Shown here: piece by piece, positions 1-7,097 of the stretch | Layout: each line of letters begins with the position of its first letter | Position numbering within the stretch: the first letter of the stretch is position 1 | Assembly: GCA_910584825.1 (NCBI GenBank) | Contig: CAJUCI010000004.1 | Coordinates: 68,695-132,694, forward strand | DNA length: 64,000 nucleotides | Reading direction: 5' to 3' | From: an uncultured Duncaniella sp. | GTDB lineage: Bacteria; Bacteroidota; Bacteroidia; Bacteroidales; Muribaculaceae | Notes under the pieces: generated by a model | Told to the model about the DNA's origin: nothing | The model's input: only the letters and a program-made list of their open reading frames with translations | The model's database searches: none | Program-made: the position numbers and the translations under genes

Positions 1-533
1 TCGGCCACATCTACGGGAATACGCTCACGCACCTTGAGATGGCGCATATACTCCGGGAAATATCCATACGGCTCATAATTGACGCCGAGATAATGGTTCA
101 GACCGATATACAGCATCGAGTCAGTCACGATGACCGACTGCGAGAACGGAGATATGATGGTAAACACCTCGGGAATCTCAGCCTTGGGGAATGTCCTCTC
201 TATCGACGAGAACATCCGCCCGAGTGCCGCACTCTCGCCTTTCATGTCGGCAAACTCGGCCTCGACCGCTCCGACATGAGAATGTATCGACGGCTTCATG
301 GCATATTCACTGACCGACGACTCCGAGGCTTCGGGATAACCGCTTATCTCAAAGAGCCTTTTCACAGCACGCTCGCCAATCGAATCTCCGGGCATATGTC
401 CGTGCGAAATATCAAGGTCAAGACGACGGATGTCTACACTCGCGTCATCACCACCGTCACGCCCGCACGAGCTGACCGATATTGCCGCCAGTGCCAGGCA
501 TAAAGCCGCATATATCTTAAAGCGAAATGCCAT
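1..533 (-). CDS. GldB-like lipoprotein, 3' part cut by window edge
   Basis: About 177 residues are visible, reading leftward from an ATG at 531-533; no stop occurs before the left edge. The N-terminus has a lipoprotein signal: a hydrophobic stretch, then V-S-S-C at about residues 17-20, so the mature protein should be lipid-anchored in the envelope. Further in, the segment LYIGLNHYLG followed by a tyrosine/proline-rich stretch resembles the GldB family of gliding-motility-associated lipoproteins. That family is also present in many non-gliding Bacteroidales, where its role is poorly defined. The gene is divergent from the amidase at 691. Family assignment is from pattern recognition; no motility role should be inferred. 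Confidence 0.75.
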   Translation of the reverse strand, partial: MAFRFKIYAALCLALAAISVSSCGRDGGDDASVDIRRLDLDISHGHMPGDSIGERAVKRLFEISGYPEASESSVSEYAMKPSIHSHVGAVEAEFADMKGESAALGRMFSSIERTFPKAEIPEVFTIISPFSQSVIVTDSMLYIGLNHYLGVNYEPYGYFPEYMRHLKVRERIPVDVA

Positions 534-586
534 AGAGCCAATAAAAATAAATTTTGATGCTGTCAGAAAATCTAATCCGAATTATT

Positions 587-631
587 GTCCAAAATTAGAC
601 ATTTTTTGGCACATAAGCCAAAAATTTGGAC
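587..631. promoter_or_regulatory. compound inverted repeat between divergent genes
   Basis: Two nested dyads are present. The inner pair is TTTTTGGC at 603-610 with GCCAAAAA at 617-624; the outer pair is GTCCAAA at 587-593 with TTTGGAC at 625-631. The right arms are contiguous and the left arms are separated by nine bases. It lies between the GldB-like gene and the amidase promoter, so it could be an operator or an RNA hairpin. Confidence 0.35.
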
Positions 632-660
632 CGGCCGGCCATTAATTCCTTTTCTTTTGC

Positions 661-668
661 TAATTTTG
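661..668 (+). promoter_or_regulatory. -7 box of the amidase gene
   Basis: TAATTTTG matches the Bacteroidetes -7 consensus TAnnTTTG and lies 22 bases before the ATG at 691. No TTTG is found at the expected -33 spacing. Confidence 0.5.
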
Positions 669-690
669 CACTTTGGATAAATAAAGACAC

Positions 691-1797
691 ATGCGCCGCT
701 ATTTATATATATTAATGTGTATGCTCCTTTTCGGCCTCGCTCCGCACGTTGCCGCCAAGGACTTTGTCGTGGTCATCGACCCCGGCCACGGAGGCAGAGA
801 CGCCGGCGCGCTTGGCCTCCGCACCAACGAGAAGAGCGTGAATCTCAAAGTGGCACTGAAACTTAAAGAGATGCTCGAGAGCGATATGGACGGCGTAAAG
901 GTAGAGATGACGCGTTCGACCGACAGGTTCATACCCCTTCAGAAACGTGCCGACTTTGCCAACAGCAAGCATGCCGACATCTTCATATCCATCCACGCCA
1001 ACTCCATCTCGAAAAAATCGCCCACCCACCGCACCATCAACGGGTCAGCCGTCTACACGCTCGGTCTTGACCGCAGCGACACCAATCTCAGCGTGGCCAT
1101 GCGCGAGAATGAGGTGATGAAGCTCGAGCCTGACTACTCCACCACCTATCAGGGCTTTGACCCGTCGTCAACCGAAAGCTACATAGCCTTCGAGATGATG
1201 CAGCATAAGAATATGGACCAGAGCATCGCACTCGCCGAGGCGGTGCAGAACCAGCTGGTGCGCACAGCAGGGCGCAAGAACAACGGTGTGCGTCAGGCTC
1301 CCTTCTGGGTACTCGTACGCACGAGCATGCCGTCAATTCTTGTCGAGCTTGACTTCATATGCAACCCCACGATGGAGACATTCATGTCATCGGATAAAGG
1401 AAGCACCAAGCTGGCCCGCGCCATCTACAACGGCATCGAGCGTTACCGCAAATCATCCACCCACTCTGCCGTCACCGCTCCGACACGCCGACACAAACCT
1501 GTCAACCGTCCCGAGGTCAAAGATGAAGAGCCTGAGACGGTCTCAAATGTCAAAGATGACGATTCAAAGATTGTCTACAAGATACAGTTCCTCACCTCGC
1601 CCAAAGTAATCCCGGCCTCTGACAGGCGGTTTAAAGGCATCAAGGAGATAGACTCCTACCGCGAGAACGGCATGATAAAATACACAAGCGGTTCTTACAG
1701 TTCGGTCAGTCAAGCATCGGGCGACCTGAAAAAGATTAAGAAGAAATATCCCGACGCGTTCGTCATCAAGACCCGCGGAGGAAAGCGTGTCAAATAA
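691..1797 (+). CDS. N-acetylmuramoyl-L-alanine amidase (Amidase_3) with SPOR-like tail
   Basis: 368 residues. A signal peptide covers about residues 1-22, so the enzyme acts in the periplasm. The zinc amidase domain follows: VIDPGHGG (zinc His about 33), a conserved Glu near residue 47, FISIHANS (His about 102) and VELDF near residue 230. These are the hallmark zinc ligands and catalytic Glu of AmiA/AmiC-type amidases, which cleave the bond between MurNAc and the peptide stem. The last 75 or so residues resemble a degenerate SPOR (peptidoglycan-binding) domain after a charged linker. It sits 42 bases before the MCE gene and is probably cotranscribed with it. Confidence 0.92.
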   Translation: MRRYLYILMCMLLFGLAPHVAAKDFVVVIDPGHGGRDAGALGLRTNEKSVNLKVALKLKEMLESDMDGVKVEMTRSTDRFIPLQKRADFANSKHADIFISIHANSISKKSPTHRTINGSAVYTLGLDRSDTNLSVAMRENEVMKLEPDYSTTYQGFDPSSTESYIAFEMMQHKNMDQSIALAEAVQNQLVRTAGRKNNGVRQAPFWVLVRTSMPSILVELDFICNPTMETFMSSDKGSTKLARAIYNGIERYRKSSTHSAVTAPTRRHKPVNRPEVKDEEPETVSNVKDDDSKIVYKIQFLTSPKVIPASDRRFKGIKEIDSYRENGMIKYTSGSYSSVSQASGDLKKIKKKYPDAFVIKTRGGKRVK

Positions 1798-1839
1798 CCC
1801 GCATACAATAACAAGAAAAAACAATCCACACATCGAGAT

Positions 1840-2754
1840 ATGAACAAACTATTCTCACGCGAAGTCAAGATTGGAGCCTCAGTGCTCATCGCACTCGTCG
1901 CACTCGTATTCGGCATCAATTACCTCAAAGGTGTCAACATCTTCAAGGCCGCCAACTATTATTATGCCTCCTACACCAATGTGACAGGTCTCGCGCAGTC
2001 GGCACCTGTGACCCTCAACGGCTACAAGGTAGGACTTGTGCGCGAGATAGCCTACGAGTATGACAATCCCGGCCACGTGCGCGTGGAACTCAGCCTTGAC
2101 CGCCAGCTCCGTCTCCCCGAAGGCACAAGCGCAGTCATCGTCACCGACATGCTCGGCACTTCGACCATTGAACTGAAAATGGGTACATCACCCAATTTTA
2201 TCGAAGTCGGAAACAAACTTAAAGGCGTAGAAGGCTCAGGACTCATGGACAAGGTGTCGACCGAACTGATGCCCACCGTGATGCAGATAGCACCCCACCT
2301 CGACTCACTCGTGGTCGCGCTCCACACCATCGCCGCCGACCCTGCGCTGCTCACCGCCGTGCGCCGTCTTGACGTCATAATGGCCAACCTCGAGACCTCG
2401 ACCAATCAGCTCAACCGTGCTCTCCCCGCCATCATGGGCAACGCCAACACCACGATGGCCAACGTCAGCGAAATCTCGGCCAATATCTCGCAGGTATCCA
2501 AGGCTCTCGCATCGCTCTCCGATGACCTCAAGAACATGCCTCTCGACTCCACAGTGACCCATCTCAACAGCATCACCGCCAATCTCGACGAGGCAACGTC
2601 AAAACTCAATTCCACTAACTCGTCGCTCGGACTGCTGCTCAACGACCCGGGCCTTTACAACAACCTCAACAACTCAGCCGCCCACGTCGACAGCATTCTT
2701 ATCGACCTGAAAAAACAGCCCAAACGTTATATCCCCTCGATAAAGATATTCTGA
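1840..2754 (+). CDS. MCE/MlaD-family lipid transport protein
   Basis: 304 residues. One N-terminal membrane anchor spans about residues 9-27. An MCE domain follows at about 35-115, including the typical VTGLAQSAPVTLNGYKVG segment. The rest is a long helical region rich in Asn, Ser and Leu, as in MlaD-like substrate-binding subunits of ABC lipid transporters. MCE proteins form hexameric rings that carry phospholipids between inner and outer membranes. The ATPase and permease partners are not in this window. The position directly after an amidase suggests a joint envelope-maintenance role, which is inference from gene order. Confidence 0.88.
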   Translation: MNKLFSREVKIGASVLIALVALVFGINYLKGVNIFKAANYYYASYTNVTGLAQSAPVTLNGYKVGLVREIAYEYDNPGHVRVELSLDRQLRLPEGTSAVIVTDMLGTSTIELKMGTSPNFIEVGNKLKGVEGSGLMDKVSTELMPTVMQIAPHLDSLVVALHTIAADPALLTAVRRLDVIMANLETSTNQLNRALPAIMGNANTTMANVSEISANISQVSKALASLSDDLKNMPLDSTVTHLNSITANLDEATSKLNSTNSSLGLLLNDPGLYNNLNNSAAHVDSILIDLKKQPKRYIPSIKIF

Positions 2755-2800
2755 TAGCCTGAGTAGTCCCCGCTCACCAAACGTGTACGGACTACAAAAG

Positions 2801-2890
2801 TGCATAAGAGATAAAAAAGAGATAAGCGATTTATACGACCACGCAGGTCTCAGAGTATAAATCGCTTATCTCTTTTTTGTATCTTATGTA
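2801..2890. terminator. 35-bp-arm hairpin downstream of the MCE gene
   Basis: The left arm at 2801-2835 and right arm at 2856-2890 are complementary over 35 bases with three mismatches; the loop is 20 bases. The arms are purine-rich, built on the motif AAGAGATAA. It lies 46 bases after the MCE stop and probably ends that transcript, though it is far longer than an ordinary intrinsic terminator. Confidence 0.6.
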
Positions 2891-2933
2891 TTCACCTCTT
2901 GAATGAGGCCGGAACTACCTTACGTATGGGCAC

Positions 2934-2970
2934 AAAAAAAGCCGCAACACTTTTCACAAAGGACTACGGC
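2934..2970 (-). terminator. intrinsic terminator of the thioredoxin/VKOR/peptide operon
   Basis: Read leftward, a GCCGTAG/TTGCGGC stem at 2941-2970 with an inner CTTT/AAAG extension is followed by seven T residues (2940-2934). It is 94 bases after the stop of the 51-residue ORF, supporting that ORF as the last gene of the unit. Confidence 0.65.
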
Positions 2971-3063
2971 CCATTACCTAAATATTATATTCTATTGCTA
3001 TTTTTAGAATGCTGGTACAAAATTAGCAAATTGTACGCAAAACCGTATCGTTATTAAAGGTTT

Positions 3064-3219
3064 TTAACTTAATTTTGAGTTTTTAGCCATCTTCTCCAAC
3101 AGTTCAGGGGTAAGCACGGTGTGCCTGTCAGAGAATCGGTATTTATTGAGCTGAGCCGCTGTCAGCACGCATGCCCCGGCGATGTCGGGACGCTGTATAG
3201 TCTTAACCTTTTTCATCAT
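3064..3219 (-). CDS. 51-residue peptide, translationally coupled to VKOR gene
   Basis: The start ATG at 3219 overlaps the VKOR stop codon in an ATGA arrangement (an alternative ATG is at 3216), and the stop is TAA at 3064-3066. The peptide starts MMKKVK, has a single Cys at residue 17 and contains FSDRHTVLTPELLEKMA near its end; it is basic overall. It has no membrane segment and no Gly-Gly leader-cleavage motif. I do not recognise a family. Tight coupling to a VKOR/C39-like membrane protein and an intrinsic terminator directly after it argue that it is a real gene. It may be a secreted or modified peptide, or a small partner protein of the oxidase. Confidence 0.6.
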   Translation of the reverse strand: MMKKVKTIQRPDIAGACVLTAAQLNKYRFSDRHTVLTPELLEKMAKNSKLS

Positions 3220-4217
3220 CGTGCGTTGTTTTCAAATTTCGGAAGTATCCTGTTAAGTATAAGCAGGACAGTCATGTATGTCACGCCGAGCACAACAGCC
3301 TCGATACGCAGCGGGAAAATACCCGCGAACCATCCGCCGCCGAGATAGCAGAAGAATAGGCACCATAGCGTGCACTGCACACTGACGCACAGCGTGCACC
3401 ACACCCCGGCCTTGAACTTCTGATACCATATGCTCCACACCGTGAACGGCAGACAGCAGGCATTGAACAGTGCCAGGTAACAGGTCCACTGCGGAAATAT
3501 CAGAAGTGTCAGCAGGCTCACCGAAAAATAGGTGAACCCGATTTCGCTCCAGCCGAAGAATCCGAGAAACTTCGAGGCTGACGTCTCAAGTATGCTGTCA
3601 CATCCGCCCTCCTGCAACACCTTACACACCTCATCGGCCGCACGGTTGTTGATTTTCAGCGACTTCTGCACAAGCAGATATGTGAAATACAATCCCGCAA
3701 GGTCAAAGAGTGTAAGCAGCACCGTCGACACATGCGCATAGATGTGGTTGCTTATAAACAGGTAGGCAAACAGCAGAATGACACCGATTACTATACCGCG
3801 GTCGCGAGCCTTGGCAAGGAATATCAGCCGTCGGTGCATCGAATAGTCCGGCTCGCAGGCATCACACTTTGGGAAGGCGCAGAATGCCACGCCGTTCCAG
3901 GCGTCGACCCATTCCGCGCGGTCCATCCGTTCCGACACACCCTGCGAAAGATAAGTCACTTCCGAGTCATCAACCGAGGTGACTATGACCATACCGCCGT
4001 CAGTGACAGCGATAAAGGGTAGCGGGAGCGAGGTGAGTTGCGATTTGTCGGTCAGACTGTAGCCTTGACTCTCCACGCCATACGCCGCAAGCAGTTTCGA
4101 CAAGCCGAAGAGCGACTTGAACGGCATACTACCGAACTGCCCCATAGAATAGCCGGGGGTGTAAGGCACCCCCAGCAATTCGATATAGTCGGTGAAAATG
4201 TTTCTCTGATTATCCAT
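3216..4217 (-). CDS. vitamin K epoxide reductase (VKOR) family protein with degenerate C39-like N-terminal domain
   Basis: 333 residues. Residues about 1-115 follow the layout of a C39 peptidase-like domain (FGLSKLLAAYGV, then a PFIAV segment). However, the catalytic Cys and His are not visible: the usual NHFVV region reads GGMVIV. From about residue 140 come several membrane segments with the VKOR signature. This comprises paired Cys at about 198 and 206, a conserved Ser after them, and a CTLC redox motif at about 274-277. VKOR enzymes pass electrons from a thioredoxin-like partner to quinone and so drive disulfide formation. The fused thioredoxin domain found in many bacterial VKORs is absent here, but a separate thioredoxin gene lies just upstream. 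Confidence 0.82.
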   Translation of the reverse strand: MDNQRNIFTDYIELLGVPYTPGYSMGQFGSMPFKSLFGLSKLLAAYGVESQGYSLTDKSQLTSLPLPFIAVTDGGMVIVTSVDDSEVTYLSQGVSERMDRAEWVDAWNGVAFCAFPKCDACEPDYSMHRRLIFLAKARDRGIVIGVILLFAYLFISNHIYAHVSTVLLTLFDLAGLYFTYLLVQKSLKINNRAADEVCKVLQEGGCDSILETSASKFLGFFGWSEIGFTYFSVSLLTLLIFPQWTCYLALFNACCLPFTVWSIWYQKFKAGVWCTLCVSVQCTLWCLFFCYLGGGWFAGIFPLRIEAVVLGVTYMTVLLILNRILPKFENNAR

Positions 4218-4290
4218 ACGACCGACATTGTATATTACTAATTACCAATTAAATAATTGCTTAACCGGCTTGACGATTGGCTTGATGAAA

Positions 4291-4346
4291 ATTACTAATT
4301 GCTAATTACTAATTACTAATTACTAATTACTAATTGTTAATTGATA
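4291..4346. repeat. ATTACTA heptamer tandem repeat
   Basis: Eight consecutive 7-base units: four-in-a-row exact ATTACTA copies plus one more exact copy, with ATTGCTA, ATTGTTA and ATTGATA variants. It fills part of the gap between the thioredoxin and VKOR genes and runs into the end of the thioredoxin gene, supplying its stop codon. A related fragment, ATTACTAATTACC, is near 4234. Confidence 0.85.
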
Positions 4347-4633
4347 CAGCCTTCAACCTTGCTGAGGAGCACTTCGCCGTCCACCTCGCCGGTGTGACGC
4401 CACATCTCCTCACCATTCTTATAGACGATGAAAGTAGGCACGGAGCGCACCGAAGCCTCATCAGATTCTGTATCGTTCTTGTCAATATCAAGCTGCACCA
4501 CAGGAGCACGCCCGTCAAGCAATTCCTTGACCTGTTCGACCACAGGCATCATAGCCTGGCAGTGAGGGCACCACGTGGCGAAAAACTCTACAAGCATCAC
4601 AGGGTCAGTGTTGATTAATTCCTTATAAGTCAT
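4337..4633 (-). CDS. thioredoxin-family protein with CPHC active site
   Basis: 98 residues from the ATG at 4633. An in-frame ATG at 4666 would add 11 residues that do not look like part of the fold. The core has FFATWCPHCQAM and the cis-Pro segment SVPTF, both diagnostic of thioredoxins. The CPHC dipeptide is the one found in DsbA oxidases rather than the CGPC of reducing thioredoxins. No signal peptide or lipobox is visible, so its compartment is unclear. It precedes the VKOR gene, separated by about 120 bases that include a heptamer repeat, and is the likely redox partner of that enzyme. Confidence 0.85.
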   Translation of the reverse strand: MTYKELINTDPVMLVEFFATWCPHCQAMMPVVEQVKELLDGRAPVVQLDIDKNDTESDEASVRSVPTFIVYKNGEEMWRHTGEVDGEVLLSKVEGCIN

Positions 4634-4831
4634 AACAGTGTAATTTTTAAAAGTTGAATTTATCACAATAACACATCGAGGCGTTTGATGGTTTTACCCT
4701 CACTCGTCCCACAAGCCCCTCTACAACATTTTTTCACTGCTTTTCACACAAATACAGCCATATTTTTGCATCTTGGGGCAACACCCTCTCCATCTCAGCA
4801 GGCATCCGCCTGCATCTGGTTAATTGAAACG

Positions 4832-4942
4832 GTAGGAGCGACGGCTTTAGCCGTCGATATGTAACAACGTATCAATCAAAAGCTCACGGTTTTAAAGTTA
4901 CTCAAGCTGCATCATATCGACGGCTGAAGCCGTCGCTCCTAC
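4832..4942. repeat. REP-like palindromic elements in inverted pair
   Basis: Two 30-base elements, 4832-4861 and 4913-4942, are inverted copies of each other with one difference. Each starts GTAGGAG and contains its own hairpin (CGACGGCT, TT loop, AGCCGTCG). The spacer is 51 bases. A GTAG tetranucleotide 5' of a short GC-rich hairpin, arranged as an inverted pair, is the layout of REP/BIME elements mobilised by RAYT (TnpA-REP) transposases. No RAYT gene is in the window. Confidence 0.7.
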
Positions 4943-5014
4943 AGTCCTGCAATGCCCTCACTCTTACAGTTCTGTGGCATCCTCAGCCATTTTCCGTCAA
5001 ATCTTACCTTCGGG

Positions 5015-5046
5015 GTTGTGAAAGTGGGGAATAAGTAGTAATTTTG
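5015..5046 (+). promoter_or_regulatory. promoter of rfbD
   Basis: The -7 box TAATTTTG is at 5039-5046, with GTTG at 5015-5018 exactly 20 bases upstream. The ATG at 5080 leaves a leader of about 27 bases. Confidence 0.6.
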
Positions 5047-5079
5047 TAGCCTATATATATTTGCATACCAATCAGGCTG

Positions 5080-5952
5080 ATGAATATTCTCGTTACAGGA
5101 GCTGACGGGCAGCTGGGCCAATGCCTACGCGAGTGTGTGGACCGCAGTTCCAAAGACCGATACATTTTCACCGACATCAACGACCTCGACATCTGTGATG
5201 CCGGGGCAGTGGCCGATGCCGTGAAACGAAATGAGGCTGACGTGATAATCAACTGCGCCGCCTACACCAACGTTGACCGCGCCGAGGATGATGCCGAGAA
5301 GGCCGAACTGCTCAACGCCACCGCTGTCGGCTCTCTCGCAGACGCCGCCGCATCGCGCGAGGCGACACTCATACACTTCTCCACCGACTACGTGTTCGGA
5401 GGCGTACCTGGCAACACCCCCATCACCGAGGACATAGCCCCCTGCCCCATCGGCGTGTATGGAGTGACCAAACTCCACGGCGAAGAGGCTATTAAGCGTT
5501 CGGGAGCTAAAGCCGTAATCATACGCACAGCCTGGCTCTACAGCGAGTATGGGCGCAACTTCGTCAAGACCATGCTCGAACTGACCGCCACACGCCCCGA
5601 GCTAAACGTGGTGTTTGACCAGGCCGGTTCGCCGACCTATGCCCGCGACCTCGCCTCGGCAATCGTGAAAATCGTGGAGCAGCGGCTGTACGAAGGCAAC
5701 GAAGGCACATACCACTACTCCAACGAGGGGGTATGCTCATGGTATGACTTCACTAAAAGCATCGCCGCGCTGTCAGGCCACGACAGATGCCGCATCCGTC
5801 CCTGCCGCTCGTGGGAGTTCCCCTCCAAGGTGACACGCCCGCCCTACAGCGTGTTTGACAAGAATAAAATAAAATCCACATTCGGTCTTGAGATACCCTA
5901 CTGGCAGGACTCGCTGGCCGAATGTATCAACGCTCTAACCCATAAGTCATGA
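5080..5952 (+). CDS. rfbD: dTDP-4-dehydrorhamnose reductase
   Basis: 290 residues, the usual length. An N-terminal Rossmann motif GADGQLGQ (residues 7-14) binds NADPH, and the short-chain dehydrogenase YxxxK pair is in YGVTKLHGE near residue 127. The enzyme makes dTDP-L-rhamnose for surface polysaccharide, the last step of the rfb pathway. The stop overlaps the start of rfbB (ATGA), so the two are translationally coupled. The rfbA and rfbC genes are not in this window. Confidence 0.92.
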   Translation: MNILVTGADGQLGQCLRECVDRSSKDRYIFTDINDLDICDAGAVADAVKRNEADVIINCAAYTNVDRAEDDAEKAELLNATAVGSLADAAASREATLIHFSTDYVFGGVPGNTPITEDIAPCPIGVYGVTKLHGEEAIKRSGAKAVIIRTAWLYSEYGRNFVKTMLELTATRPELNVVFDQAGSPTYARDLASAIVKIVEQRLYEGNEGTYHYSNEGVCSWYDFTKSIAALSGHDRCRIRPCRSWEFPSKVTRPPYSVFDKNKIKSTFGLEIPYWQDSLAECINALTHKS

Positions 5953-7019
5953 GTGTACGCAACATAATCGTAACCGGGGGCGCAGGCTTCATCGGCAACC
6001 ACGTAGTCAGGCTGTTTGTCAACAAATATCCCGACTACCGCATCATCAACGTCGACAAGCTCACCTATGCCGGAAATCTCGCCAACCTCAGCGACATCGA
6101 GGGACGTCCCAACTACACCTTTGTCCGCGCCGACATCTGCGACTTTGACCGCATGCTCGCGCTGATGAAGGAATATGAGGTGGACGGCATAATCCACCTT
6201 GCCGCCGAGAGCCACGTCGACCGCTCCATCAAAGACCCCTTCACCTTTGCCCGCACCAATGTGCTCGGCACACTCTCGCTACTCCAGGCCGCCAGGATAT
6301 ATTGGGAGAGCCGCCCCGAGGGATATGAGGGCAAGCGGTTTCACCACGTGTCGACCGACGAGGTTTACGGCGCACTTGAGATGAACGGCGAATTTTTCCT
6401 CGAGACCACCAAATACAATCCCCACTCCCCCTACAGCGCATCGAAAGCATCGAGCGACCATTTCGTCCGCGCCTTCCACGACACTTACGGGATGCCCACG
6501 GTCGTGACCAACTGCTCCAACAACTACGGGCCTTACCAGTTCCCCGAAAAGCTCATTCCGCTTTTCATCAACAACATACGCCACGGCAAACCGCTCCCCG
6601 TCTACGGCAAGGGCGAGAACGTGCGTGACTGGCTCTATGTTGAGGACCACGCTCGCGCCATCGACACAGTATTTCATCTCGGCAAGACCGCCGACACATA
6701 CAACATCGGCGGATTCAACGAGTGGCGCAACATCGACCTCATCAAGGTGGTCATCCGCACCGTCGACCGTCTGCTCGGCCGTCCCGAAGGTCACAGCGAC
6801 CACCTCATCACCTATGTCACCGACCGCGCCGGTCACGACCTGCGCTACGCCATCGACTCTACCAAGCTCAAAAACGAACTGGGCTGGGAGCCGTCACTGC
6901 AGTTTGAGGAGGGTATCGAGCGCACCGTGCGGTGGTATCTCGACCATCAGCAGTGGCTCGACGACATCACATCTGGCGAATACGAAAAGTATTACGAATC
7001 GATGTATTCCAATAGGTAA
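5949..7019 (+). CDS. rfbB: dTDP-glucose 4,6-dehydratase
   Basis: 356 residues. The NAD-binding GGAGFIGNH motif lies at residues 10-18 and the catalytic YSASKASSDH segment near 160. It converts dTDP-glucose to dTDP-4-keto-6-deoxyglucose, the substrate that is epimerised and reduced toward dTDP-rhamnose. It starts inside the rfbD stop codon. The downstream gmd gene is 78 bases away and may be transcribed with it. Confidence 0.93.
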   Translation: MSVRNIIVTGGAGFIGNHVVRLFVNKYPDYRIINVDKLTYAGNLANLSDIEGRPNYTFVRADICDFDRMLALMKEYEVDGIIHLAAESHVDRSIKDPFTFARTNVLGTLSLLQAARIYWESRPEGYEGKRFHHVSTDEVYGALEMNGEFFLETTKYNPHSPYSASKASSDHFVRAFHDTYGMPTVVTNCSNNYGPYQFPEKLIPLFINNIRHGKPLPVYGKGENVRDWLYVEDHARAIDTVFHLGKTADTYNIGGFNEWRNIDLIKVVIRTVDRLLGRPEGHSDHLITYVTDRAGHDLRYAIDSTKLKNELGWEPSLQFEEGIERTVRWYLDHQQWLDDITSGEYEKYYESMYSNR

Positions 7020-7097
7020 AAAAAGACACGAATTATTCACGAAGTATAACTATTCAACAACGACTAATTAACTTAACTATATTTTATTAACATTTCA

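Larger units (their letters stand above)
4634..5079. other. intergenic region with REP-like pair and rfbD promoter
   Basis: No convincing gene is seen here between the divergent thioredoxin and rfbD genes. The stretch holds the inverted REP-like pair at 4832-4942 and the rfbD promoter at 5015-5046. No clear promoter was found for the leftward thioredoxin gene. Confidence 0.6.

Noticed and set aside
4761..4768. Rightward promoter (TATTTTTG) before the REP-like pair
   Set aside because: Nothing it could serve begins nearby, and the rfbD promoter at 5015-5046 is better placed.
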